DNA from: DASYDU01 sp050248495
GTDB lineage: Bacteria > Planctomycetota > Planctomycetia > Pirellulales > Lacipirellulaceae
DNA length: 64,000 nucleotides
Assembly (NCBI GenBank): GCA_050248495.1
Contig: JBFWSG010000023.1
Span: forward strand, 25,024-89,023
Direction of reading: 5' to 3'
Made by a program: the position numbers and the translations under genes
The notes under the pieces: generated by a model
Told to the model about the DNA's origin: nothing
The model's database searches: none
Seen by the model: the letters and a program-made list of their open reading frames with translations, nothing else
Shown: in pieces, positions 8,785-16,103 of the stretch
How positions within the stretch are numbered: the stretch's first letter is position 1
Layout of the letters: each line of letters starts with the position of its first letter

Positions 8785-9555
8785 ATGAAGTTAACTGAGT
8801 ACATGCAGAAATTTGCCAGCGCGGCGCTGGCGGCGGCGCTGGCCTTGGGCTGCGTTGCTTCGGTCAATGCACAGAAGCTGTTGTTTGATCTGGGCGGCAC
8901 GCAGTTCGATTACCGCAGCATTCCCGCCCCCAGCCCGGACGCGAACGGCAATCACTGGAACGTGGTTGGCTCGTGCTGCTTCTTCCCGGACCTGGTCGAC
9001 AAGGCGGGCAATCCTACGACCATCGATTTCGGTTTCTCGGGCGCAGCGGGCAACGACAGCTACAACGGCCCGGCCGGCCCGACCGATCCGCCTCCGTACC
9101 AGGACTACCTGCCGCTGACCGACATCGACGCGGCGGCGCTCGGTGATTTGGGCGTGAAGGAAGCGGCGTTCGACTACTACACCGGCGCCACCATGCAGAT
9201 TCAGAGCCTGGATCCCAGCAAGAAATACACGGTGACGTTCTTCGGTTCGCACCAATACAACGACGACAACGACATCACGCGCTACACCAGCTACACCGAC
9301 GGCAGCTTCTCGACGGCGATCACCTCGGTCGACCTGGTGGTGGGCGGCAACGGTTTCTGGAATCGCGACAAGGTGGCTAAGCTCGTGGCGATCTCGCCGC
9401 AGGCCGACGGCATTCTGTACCTCGGCTACCGCGGCGTGCCGCGCGGCGCCGGTTATCTGAATTCGATGAGCATCGAGGTGGTGCCGGAGCCGAGCACCCT
9501 GCTCTTGATGAGCGGCGGTGTGGCGACCGTCTGGGCGCTGCGTCGGAAGAAGTAA
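8785..9555 (+). CDS. PEP-CTERM sorted secreted protein
   Basis: 256 residues with a signal peptide ending near VASVNAQ (about residue 29) and a C-terminal sorting tail: VPEPSTLLLMS, a hydrophobic helix and RRKK. Such tails are recognised by exosortase and are often linked to exopolysaccharide production; a large exopolysaccharide locus lies 7 kb downstream. The body is beta-rich and starts with LLFDLGGTQFDYR. It shares several blocks with the next gene (ALGDLGV-x2-AAFDY, the FFGSHQYN region, NRDKVAK, GYLNSMSIE), so the two are tandem paralogues. The mature function is unknown. No exosortase gene is in the window. Confidence 0.9.
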   Translation: MKLTEYMQKFASAALAAALALGCVASVNAQKLLFDLGGTQFDYRSIPAPSPDANGNHWNVVGSCCFFPDLVDKAGNPTTIDFGFSGAAGNDSYNGPAGPTDPPPYQDYLPLTDIDAAALGDLGVKEAAFDYYTGATMQIQSLDPSKKYTVTFFGSHQYNDDNDITRYTSYTDGSFSTAITSVDLVVGGNGFWNRDKVAKLVAISPQADGILYLGYRGVPRGAGYLNSMSIEVVPEPSTLLLMSGGVATVWALRRKK

Positions 9556-9626
9556 ATGGAGTGACCGTCGATCACGTCCAAGTGCAACCAGTAGTTCGGT
9601 GACTTTATCGGTTAAGGTGGACCCTC

Positions 9627-10676
9627 ATGAACGTGATTCAGAAAACATCTCGAAATGCCTGCTTGGTCTCCGCAGTAATGTTACTGGTTGGGCAGGCATC
9701 TATTTGTAACGCACAACAAAAGATTCTGATCGATTTCGGGAGCAGCACGTCGTACCGCGGCATCAGCGTGCCGAATCCCGATCCCAACGGACACTTTTGG
9801 AATTCCAATCAGCCCGGTCTGTTAATGGACCTGGTGAACGTGAACAACGTGGCGACGGGGATGCAGTTGGGCTGGATCACGCCCGTCGGAACGGATAGCT
9901 ACAACGGCCCGGCCGGCGACACTAGCTTCGGTCCGCCATCGGAAAACGTGCCGTTTACCGACGTCGACCTGGTGGCGCTGGGCGATCTCGGTGTGATTCA
10001 CGCGGCCTTCGATTTTGCGACCGGGCCGAACGAAGGCAGCGATATGGTGCCGGGACCGGCGAATGCCACGCGCTTCGATTTGATCAATCTCGATCCCACC
10101 AAGGCCTACAAGCTCACGTTTTACGGCGCCCACAGCTACAACACCGACGCCTTCACGACTTACTCGGTGTATTCCGACAGCGGCTACACGAATCTGCTCG
10201 GCCAGACGGACCTGATCATTCATAACCCACAGCCGGAGGACGAATCGACTGATCCAGGCTGGCGGACCGCTTACAACCGCGACAAGGTGGCCACGATCGA
10301 AGGCCTCTCGCCGGGGCCCGACGGAAACCTGTACGTCAACTTCATCGGTAAGACTGGTTACTTCGGCTACCTCAACTCGATGATGATCGAGTCGAGCACG
10401 CCCGCCGGCGTCGTCGGCGACTACAACGGCGATCACAAGGTGGATGCGGCCGACTACACGGTGTGGCGCGATCACCTGGGCCAGACGTTCAATCTGCCGA
10501 ATCGCGATCCGGCCAACACCGGTGCGATCAGCAGCGCGGACTACACCTCTTGGAAGAATCATTACACCGGGGGCAGCGGCAGCCTGGCAGCGGGCGCGGT
10601 GCCGGAACCCGGGACGATCGTGTTTTGTTTGCTGGCGAGCGTTGGGGCCGCGTGTGTGAGAGCCCGCCGTCGCTAG
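9627..10676 (+). CDS. PEP-CTERM protein with dockerin-like repeat
   Basis: 349 residues: signal peptide (cleavage near CNAQQ), a beta-rich body paralogous to the preceding gene, a dockerin type-I-like pair of EF-hand loops (GDYNGDHKVDAADYTVWRDHLG and a second copy with ISSADYTSWKNHY, about residues 265-315), then VPEPGTIVF, a hydrophobic helix and RARRR. Dockerin-like repeats just before PEP-CTERM tails are a planctomycete hallmark; they bind Ca2+ and probably serve surface assembly. The first copy has the typical D-x-N-x-D ligands; the second is degenerate. It lies 71 bases after its paralogue and may share its transcript. Confidence 0.9.
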   Translation: MNVIQKTSRNACLVSAVMLLVGQASICNAQQKILIDFGSSTSYRGISVPNPDPNGHFWNSNQPGLLMDLVNVNNVATGMQLGWITPVGTDSYNGPAGDTSFGPPSENVPFTDVDLVALGDLGVIHAAFDFATGPNEGSDMVPGPANATRFDLINLDPTKAYKLTFYGAHSYNTDAFTTYSVYSDSGYTNLLGQTDLIIHNPQPEDESTDPGWRTAYNRDKVATIEGLSPGPDGNLYVNFIGKTGYFGYLNSMMIESSTPAGVVGDYNGDHKVDAADYTVWRDHLGQTFNLPNRDPANTGAISSADYTSWKNHYTGGSGSLAAGAVPEPGTIVFCLLASVGAACVRARRR

Positions 10677-10726
10677 GGGCAGAACGGCGATTGGCGACGT
10701 TGAATGCGGCACCAAGGGGGGCGACC

Positions 10727-10762
10727 GCCGCGCGTCGTGACGTACACGTCGCGACGCGCGGC
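10727..10762 (+). terminator. 17-bp GC-rich hairpin after PEP-CTERM gene
   Basis: CCGCGCGTCGTGACGT pairs with ACGTCGCGACGCGCGG with one mismatch and a 2-base loop, plus one extra outer G-C pair. No T-run follows, so it may terminate weakly, block an exonuclease, or be a small repeat element. Confidence 0.4.
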
Positions 10763-10815
10763 TCGTCTTGCCGGATGGATGAGTTGTTAGTTTGCCCAGC
10801 AATTCGGAACGGACC

Positions 10816-11907
10816 ATGAAACGGATGATGAAGAACGGCACGGTAGGAAGTCGAAATTTCGGACGCGCGGGATTCACGTTGGTGGAACTGCTGGTGGTCA
10901 TCGCCATCATCGGCATCCTGGTGGCGCTGTTGTTGCCGGCAATACAAGCCGCCCGCGAAGCTGCCCGCCGCAGCGCCTGCAGCAACAACTTGAAAAACCT
11001 CGCGCTCGCGGCGCTCACGCATCACGATGCGATGAAGCACTTTCCCGTGAGCAACGGCGGGCCGTATGCCCAGGAAGCGCCGGTGGAGCAAACTGGCGCC
11101 GGCTGGATTCTCAACATGCTGCCGCAGATCGAAGAGCAGCCCCTGTACGATCAGTTCAAGGCCGCGGGCGCGTGGGACGGACGCATGCGGCAAGGTAAGG
11201 CGGGTGCCGGCGTTGCCGCCAACGGCTTGTACTCCGTGACGCAAGGCAAGTCGGTGCCGCTCCTGATGGCGACCCAGCTCGACATTTTGCGGTGTCCGTC
11301 CGACCCGGCGGACAATCGGGTGCGGGAAGACCAGGCAGAGTGGGAGGTCGCGACCGGCGGGGCCAACGTCCCGGTGGCGGTCACCAGTTACAAAGGCGTA
11401 GCCGACGACACCTTCCTGGGGCAGACATTCGGCGGCACGGTGTCGAACGACAATACGACCTATCCGAGCGGCATCTACACCGAGCCGGCTCCTTCTTACG
11501 ACTCCGGCGCGACGCGCGACTGCCACAATAACACCCGCTGCCGCGGCATCTTCTTCCGGCAGTCGTTTCAGAAGCCGGTCAAGATTGCCTCCGTGATTGA
11601 CGGCACGAGCAAGACGCTGATGATCGGCGAGGCCCTGCCCGACTACGACAACCACTCGGCCGCGTTTTTTGCCAACGGCGATTGGTGCAGCTGCAACTTG
11701 CCGCTCAACAATTTGCTGAACGTCGATCCGGGGACGCTAAATCTCAAGTTCTGGTGGGATCAGCAGAGCTTCCGCAGCAAACACCCGGGCGGCTCGCAGT
11801 TCGCGCTCGCCGACGGCTCGGTGCGGTTCATCTCGGACGGCATCGACAACCAGACCTATCGCACCGCCTGCACGCGCAATGGCGGCGAGCCCGGCAACTT
11901 GGAATGA
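10816..11907 (+). CDS. DUF1559 prepilin-like secreted protein
   Basis: 363 residues from ATG 10816; an upstream in-frame ATG at 10792 would only lengthen the leader. The type-IV prepilin signature GFTLVELLVVIAIIGILVALLLPAIQAAREAARR occupies about residues 18-52. Cleavage by prepilin peptidase would occur before Phe, and the Glu at position +5 is present. The C-terminal H-X9-DG motif (HPGGSQFALADG) identifies the DUF1559 family, which is greatly expanded in planctomycetes. It is likely exported as a pseudopilin-like surface component; its precise job is unknown. Its stop overlaps the start of the next gene (ATGA), so the lipoprotein genes that follow are translationally coupled. Confidence 0.95.
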   Translation: MKRMMKNGTVGSRNFGRAGFTLVELLVVIAIIGILVALLLPAIQAAREAARRSACSNNLKNLALAALTHHDAMKHFPVSNGGPYAQEAPVEQTGAGWILNMLPQIEEQPLYDQFKAAGAWDGRMRQGKAGAGVAANGLYSVTQGKSVPLLMATQLDILRCPSDPADNRVREDQAEWEVATGGANVPVAVTSYKGVADDTFLGQTFGGTVSNDNTTYPSGIYTEPAPSYDSGATRDCHNNTRCRGIFFRQSFQKPVKIASVIDGTSKTLMIGEALPDYDNHSAAFFANGDWCSCNLPLNNLLNVDPGTLNLKFWWDQQSFRSKHPGGSQFALADGSVRFISDGIDNQTYRTACTRNGGEPGNLE

Positions 11908-12500
11908 TCGGACCGATGAGCGCTGTTCGATTGAAATTTTCGAAGCCGTTCGGCGACCTGCAAATCTGCTCGGCCGTTGCCGCGGTCTGCCTGGCGGTCG
12001 TGTGCGCGGGGTGCGGCCCGACGACGAGCACCGTGAACGGCCGCGTCACGATGGATGGCAAACCGCTGGCGATTTCCGATGATGCCCGCGGAACGATTGT
12101 CTTTCATCCGGCGGGCGGGCAAGGCGCGACGGCCACCGGATTGCTCGATCGTACGGGGAATTTTCACCTCGGCATCGGAGCCAGCTCCAACATCGTGCCC
12201 GGCCGGTATCAAGTGGCGATTTCAATTGTGGAGCTGGTGCCGGCGACGGACGGCTCGGAACCGCGCGGCAAACGCGTGACGCCCGCCAAGTATTCATCCG
12301 CGATCGATTCCGGTCTGCAGGCCGACGTCGCGCTCGGTGAGAACGACTTTACGTTTGATATGTCTTCGGCCGAGGAAGAAGCGACCAAGGACACGCCGGC
12401 CGACCAGAGCGCAACCGCACCCAGCGAAAGCGATTCCCAGGCAGCAGCTCCAGCGGCCGCGGGGACCGACGCGGCTTCGCCGGCGGCGCCGGAGAAATGA
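11904..12500 (+). CDS. Lipoprotein with carboxypeptidase-regulatory-like (beta-sandwich) domain
   Basis: 198 residues if read from the ATG that overlaps the DUF1559 stop; an ATG at 11916 is equally possible. The N terminus has a hydrophobic stretch ending in VVCAGC, a lipobox with an unusual Cys at -3. The domain begins VNGRVTMDGKPL and contains GTIVFHPAGG and PGRYQVAI, the pattern of the transthyretin/carboxypeptidase-regulatory-like fold that often follows DUF1559 genes in planctomycetes. The last 60 residues are Ala/Pro/Ser/Glu-rich and probably disordered. The role is unknown; the constant pairing with DUF1559 proteins suggests a shared envelope function. Confidence 0.85.
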   Translation: MIGPMSAVRLKFSKPFGDLQICSAVAAVCLAVVCAGCGPTTSTVNGRVTMDGKPLAISDDARGTIVFHPAGGQGATATGLLDRTGNFHLGIGASSNIVPGRYQVAISIVELVPATDGSEPRGKRVTPAKYSSAIDSGLQADVALGENDFTFDMSSAEEEATKDTPADQSATAPSESDSQAAAPAAAGTDAASPAAPEK

Positions 12501-12533
12501 CCCAACGGACGGATGCAAAGCGAGGTGCTGTGG

Positions 12534-12995
12534 ATGAGATTGCCGGCGACAAGACGAACGGAATGGCTGCGGCGCCTGGCAGGCCTGTGTGGTGTGTTGC
12601 TGACGAGCGCGATGCTTGCCGGCTGCGGTAGTGGCCTGGCCCAGGTCACGGGGCAGGTTACCTTGGACGGCCGGCCGCTGCAAGGGGGAGCCGGCGACAC
12701 GCGCGTCACCGTGGAATTCCATCCCGCCAGCGGCGTCGGCAGCGTATCGATCGGTCTGGCCGACGAAAGCGGAAAGTATACGCTCGGCACTGGCGCGCAG
12801 ACCGGGATCCCTCCGGGCGAATATCGCGTGAGCTGCTCGGCGAGCCGGCTGGTTCCCGGTGGCGGCGCGCGGCGGATCACCGATCCTAAGTTCGCCAACA
12901 CCAAGACGTCCGGGCTCACCTGCTCGGTCGCCCCGGGCAGCAACGAATTCAACATCGCGGTCACTTCCCCGCCGGCGGGGCGACGAGGTCCGTAG
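12534..12995 (+). CDS. Small lipoprotein with carboxypeptidase-regulatory-like domain
   Basis: 153 residues. The start at 12534 is chosen over ATG 12513 because GAGGT lies 7 bases before it. The lipobox LAGC sits near residue 32 after a short hydrophobic helix, so the mature protein is a lipoprotein. The body (VTGQVTLDGRPL, VEFHPASG, PPGEYRVSC) matches the fold of the preceding gene, so the two are distant paralogues in one operon with the DUF1559 gene. Its length is close to the bare domain, without the disordered tail of its neighbour. The last codons lie in a perfect GC palindrome (12967-12980). Function unknown. Confidence 0.85.
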   Translation: MRLPATRRTEWLRRLAGLCGVLLTSAMLAGCGSGLAQVTGQVTLDGRPLQGGAGDTRVTVEFHPASGVGSVSIGLADESGKYTLGTGAQTGIPPGEYRVSCSASRLVPGGGARRITDPKFANTKTSGLTCSVAPGSNEFNIAVTSPPAGRRGP

Positions 12996-13167
12996 CCTTC
13001 ACCGTCTCCGGCCGTCGCCGTTCGCCGCGATCCCACCCGCCGCACAGCCTTTGGATATAATGGACATGGGCAACTCGGGACAGAATCTTGTCGAGTGCCC
13101 TGCGGCTCGCGCGGATGGAACGGCGGAACCTGGTTGCGACGCGAGCGCTCCGGATGCTCTTGGGCAG

Positions 13168-14655
13168 ATGCAGATGAGGCGGCTTCTCGTTTTTCTGGCG
13201 CTGTTGCTTGCGCTTGCCGCGTGCGCGACGACGGTGCGGGCTCAGAGCGCGGACGTGGTGAAGACCAATCCGCTCAAGGTCTACATGCACTACATGCCGT
13301 GGTTCGATACTCCGGCGGTGCTCGGTGGCAACAACTGGGGTTACCACTGGAAGATGCAGACGCAAAATCCCAATATCGTCGACGAGAGCGGCAAGCGGCA
13401 GATCGCGTCGCACTATTATCCGATGATCGGCCCGTACCAATCGAGCGATCCGAGCGTCATCGAGTACCACATGCTCTTGATGAAGTACTCCGGCGTCGAC
13501 GGCATCATGATGGACTGGTACGGCGTGCAAGGCACGAACGGCGACATCGGCTTGCTGCTCAATAATTCCAACGCAATCGCCAACAAGGTCGACGACTTCG
13601 GACTCGGCTTCAGCGTGGTGATGGAGGATCGCTTTTCTGCAAACATTAACCAGGCCAAGGCGAACATGGCCTATTTGCGCGACAACTATTTTAATAAACC
13701 GGACTACATCCGGTTGGGCGCGGGCGATGATCCCTTGGTGGGCGTGTTCGGTCCGATCAATTTCCAACAGCCGAGCCAGTGGACGGAGATTCTCGGCCAG
13801 GCCGGCGAAGACGTGAATTTGCTCACGCTCTGGTACGAGTCGGCCGACGCCGGCAGCAATGCCGACGGCGAATATGCCTGGATCTACCAGGACCCTAACA
13901 CCACTAATCATTTGACGCACACGCGCAACTTCTACCAGAGTCGCGCAAACTCGTTAAACATCGCCGGCGGCGCGGCCTATCCGGGCTTCAACGACTTCTA
14001 CCAGGAGGGGGGCGCCGGCAATGGTTACTTCACGATTCCGTCGAACAACGGCCAGACCCTGGCCCAGACGCTGGCGCTTGCCAATACCTTCAGCAGCCGG
14101 GTCGACTTCCTGCAGCTGGCCACGTTCAATGACTTCGGCGAAGGCACGATGTTCGAGCCGACGGTCGAGACCGGTTTTGACTATTTGAAACAGGTTCAGC
14201 AATTCACCGGGGTGTCGTACGGCGAAGCGGAGCTGCAGCTCATTTACCGGCTCTACATGGCGCGGAAGGAGTACGCCGGGAACGCGCCGATTCAGGACCT
14301 GCTCGATCAGGTTGCGTCGTTGCTCGCTCAGCTCGAAGTCAGCGAGGCGACGGAGTTGTTGAATACTGCCGCACCGGCGGGCGACTTCAATGCTGATGGC
14401 CAGGTCAACGAGCAGGACTATGTCGTCTGGCGGAGCACATTCGGCTCGTCGACGATCCTCTATGGCAGCGGCGCCGACGGCAACTACAACGGCAAGATCG
14501 ACGCCGCGGACTTCACCATCTGGCGTAACGGCATGATCGAAGGCGGCGGCGCCATCATCGTGCCCGAGCCATCGGCGCTGCTGCTCACCATGCTGGCCGC
14601 GGCCGTTGTCGGTCAGGCACGCATGTCGATTCGACAGCGCTTTCTTGCCCGCTAG
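13168..14655 (+). CDS. Secreted GH71/GH99-like glycoside hydrolase with dockerin-like and PEP-CTERM tail
   Basis: About 495 residues; the start is placed at the Met pair in front of the signal peptide (MQMRRLLVFLALLLALAAC..., cleavage near VRAQ). Residues about 30-390 match glycoside hydrolase family 71/99-like proteins: KVYMHYMPWFDTP near the start, MKYSGVDGIMMDWYG, and LATFNDFGEGTMFEP, which carries a likely catalytic Glu. Dockerin-like EF-hand loops (GDFNADGQVNEQDYVVW, about 405; GNYNGKIDAADFTIW, about 443) precede VPEPSALLLT, a membrane helix and basic residues. Family members act on alpha-mannans or alpha-1,3-glucans; the actual substrate is not deducible. This is the third PEP-CTERM protein within 6 kb. 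Confidence 0.85.
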   Translation: MQMRRLLVFLALLLALAACATTVRAQSADVVKTNPLKVYMHYMPWFDTPAVLGGNNWGYHWKMQTQNPNIVDESGKRQIASHYYPMIGPYQSSDPSVIEYHMLLMKYSGVDGIMMDWYGVQGTNGDIGLLLNNSNAIANKVDDFGLGFSVVMEDRFSANINQAKANMAYLRDNYFNKPDYIRLGAGDDPLVGVFGPINFQQPSQWTEILGQAGEDVNLLTLWYESADAGSNADGEYAWIYQDPNTTNHLTHTRNFYQSRANSLNIAGGAAYPGFNDFYQEGGAGNGYFTIPSNNGQTLAQTLALANTFSSRVDFLQLATFNDFGEGTMFEPTVETGFDYLKQVQQFTGVSYGEAELQLIYRLYMARKEYAGNAPIQDLLDQVASLLAQLEVSEATELLNTAAPAGDFNADGQVNEQDYVVWRSTFGSSTILYGSGADGNYNGKIDAADFTIWRNGMIEGGGAIIVPEPSALLLTMLAAAVVGQARMSIRQRFLAR

Positions 14656-14952
14656 CCGACCTTCCGCACCGCTGGGCGTCAAAGTCTCTTTAAGCGGCGT
14701 ATCTTAACACCGCTGCAAAACGGCGCGTTGAGTGCGAAACTGGCGCGGTTGCCGAAGGTCTTACACTTTTTCCGAACGCTCCGGCGACGGCTTTTCGCAA
14801 TCTTTGCTAGCGGGGGCAGTTTCCACGTAGGCCGACATCGTGACGGTTCGATGTTATCGAAGACGCGGATTCTCCAGCGGCGTTGGCGGGCCCATGGAGT
14901 AATTGCTGCGTCGTTGCGGGATGCAAACGTCGAAGTCTGCGGGTGGACTTTC

Positions 14953-16038
14953 ATGGACGAAGTCAAACGCAAATTCCATCGAAACCGAGCGCTGAGAATC
15001 GGCCCATTGGTCGCTTGCGCGGCGATCGGTTGTACCGCTCCGTGGACGGCCGCCATCGTCTGCGGCCAAACGATGGATCCCGCCGCCCATCGTCCGGTAC
15101 AGGCCATTCAGATGCCCGCCTCGGGCACGGACGGGCAGACCTCGTGGATCATCGAACCGGAGGTGCCGCGGATTCCGAAGGTGCCCGGACTCGATTTGCA
15201 GCTGCCGCCGCACGTCGAGCGGCGGCTTGGCTACGCCTTCGATCTGGCGCAGCGCGGAGCGCCCTACACGGCCGAAGCGGAGTTCCGCGCCGTGCTGGGA
15301 TTGTGCGCGCTCGAGCTCGATTCGCGTGAAGGCGGCACGGCGCGGCGCGAAGCACTCCGCGACGGGCTGTTGGCGCTGCAGGAAGCCGACCAGTTCGGTG
15401 GCGACCAGGTCGACTGGCGCGACGCCGCCGACGTCCGGCCGATTGCGTCGGCGCACGTCACTCCGGTCCTCGTTGGAGCGCAGCAGCCGGTGGACTCGAT
15501 CCAGGCGGTGCAGGCGTATTACATGTACGCCGAGAAGCGGTTGACCGCGGCCTGCGTCGGTTTGCCGGGCGCGTCGCTAGCCTTCTACGGCCTGGGCCGC
15601 ACGATCGTGCTGCCGGGGACACGGATTGCCCACGCCAGCGGCAAGGCCGCGCTCTATCAACGCATTTCGCTGGCGATCGCGCCGCAAAACCTGTTGGCGG
15701 CCAACGAACTCGGCGTGCTGCTCGCGCAACACGGCCAGCTTGCCGACGCGGAAAAGATTTTTCAGCAGTGCGTGGCCACCGACGCCACGCCCGAGACCTG
15801 GCGAAACCTGGCGGTGGTGTACGCCCGCCAAGGCAACGAAGTCGCCAGTCGCTCGGCCATGGCTGCGGGTGAAGCGCTGGCGGCTGAAAAACGACGCCAT
15901 GAGGCCAGTCAAATCGCCGCCACGGCAACGGTCGCCGCAACGGGTGAGTCGCAGCCTGCCAATAAAGAAGAAGAAAAGAAACCCAGTTTCATCTCGAAGT
16001 TTATGTCCCCCAAATTACCGAGCGTGTTTCGCAAGTAG
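14953..16038 (+). CDS. TPR-containing exported protein at head of exopolysaccharide locus
   Basis: 361 residues from ATG 14953; longer frames upstream encode basic, low-quality sequence and are not included. A signal-peptide-like segment (LRIGPLVACAAIGC...IVCGQ) ends near residue 37. The middle is helical, and clear TPR-like helices lie at about residues 245-300 (LLAANELGVLLAQHGQLADAEKIFQQ; WRNLAVVYARQGN). The C terminus is Lys/Glu-rich and ends KLPSVFRK. It sits 65 bases before the Wza-like gene and probably belongs to the same transcript, perhaps as a periplasmic scaffold. No enzymatic motif is seen. Confidence 0.75.
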   Translation: MDEVKRKFHRNRALRIGPLVACAAIGCTAPWTAAIVCGQTMDPAAHRPVQAIQMPASGTDGQTSWIIEPEVPRIPKVPGLDLQLPPHVERRLGYAFDLAQRGAPYTAEAEFRAVLGLCALELDSREGGTARREALRDGLLALQEADQFGGDQVDWRDAADVRPIASAHVTPVLVGAQQPVDSIQAVQAYYMYAEKRLTAACVGLPGASLAFYGLGRTIVLPGTRIAHASGKAALYQRISLAIAPQNLLAANELGVLLAQHGQLADAEKIFQQCVATDATPETWRNLAVVYARQGNEVASRSAMAAGEALAAEKRRHEASQIAATATVAATGESQPANKEEEKKPSFISKFMSPKLPSVFRK

Positions 16039-16103
16039 CCTCGTATGCTGACACCTCGAGAAACAATCGAGAACAAGTCCTTCCGGCAAGAAACGAAACT
16101 GAT

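Noticed and set aside
8785..14655. An exosortase gene to go with the three PEP-CTERM proteins
   Set aside because: No gene in the window has the multi-helix exosortase pattern with its Cys, Arg and His; it must lie elsewhere.
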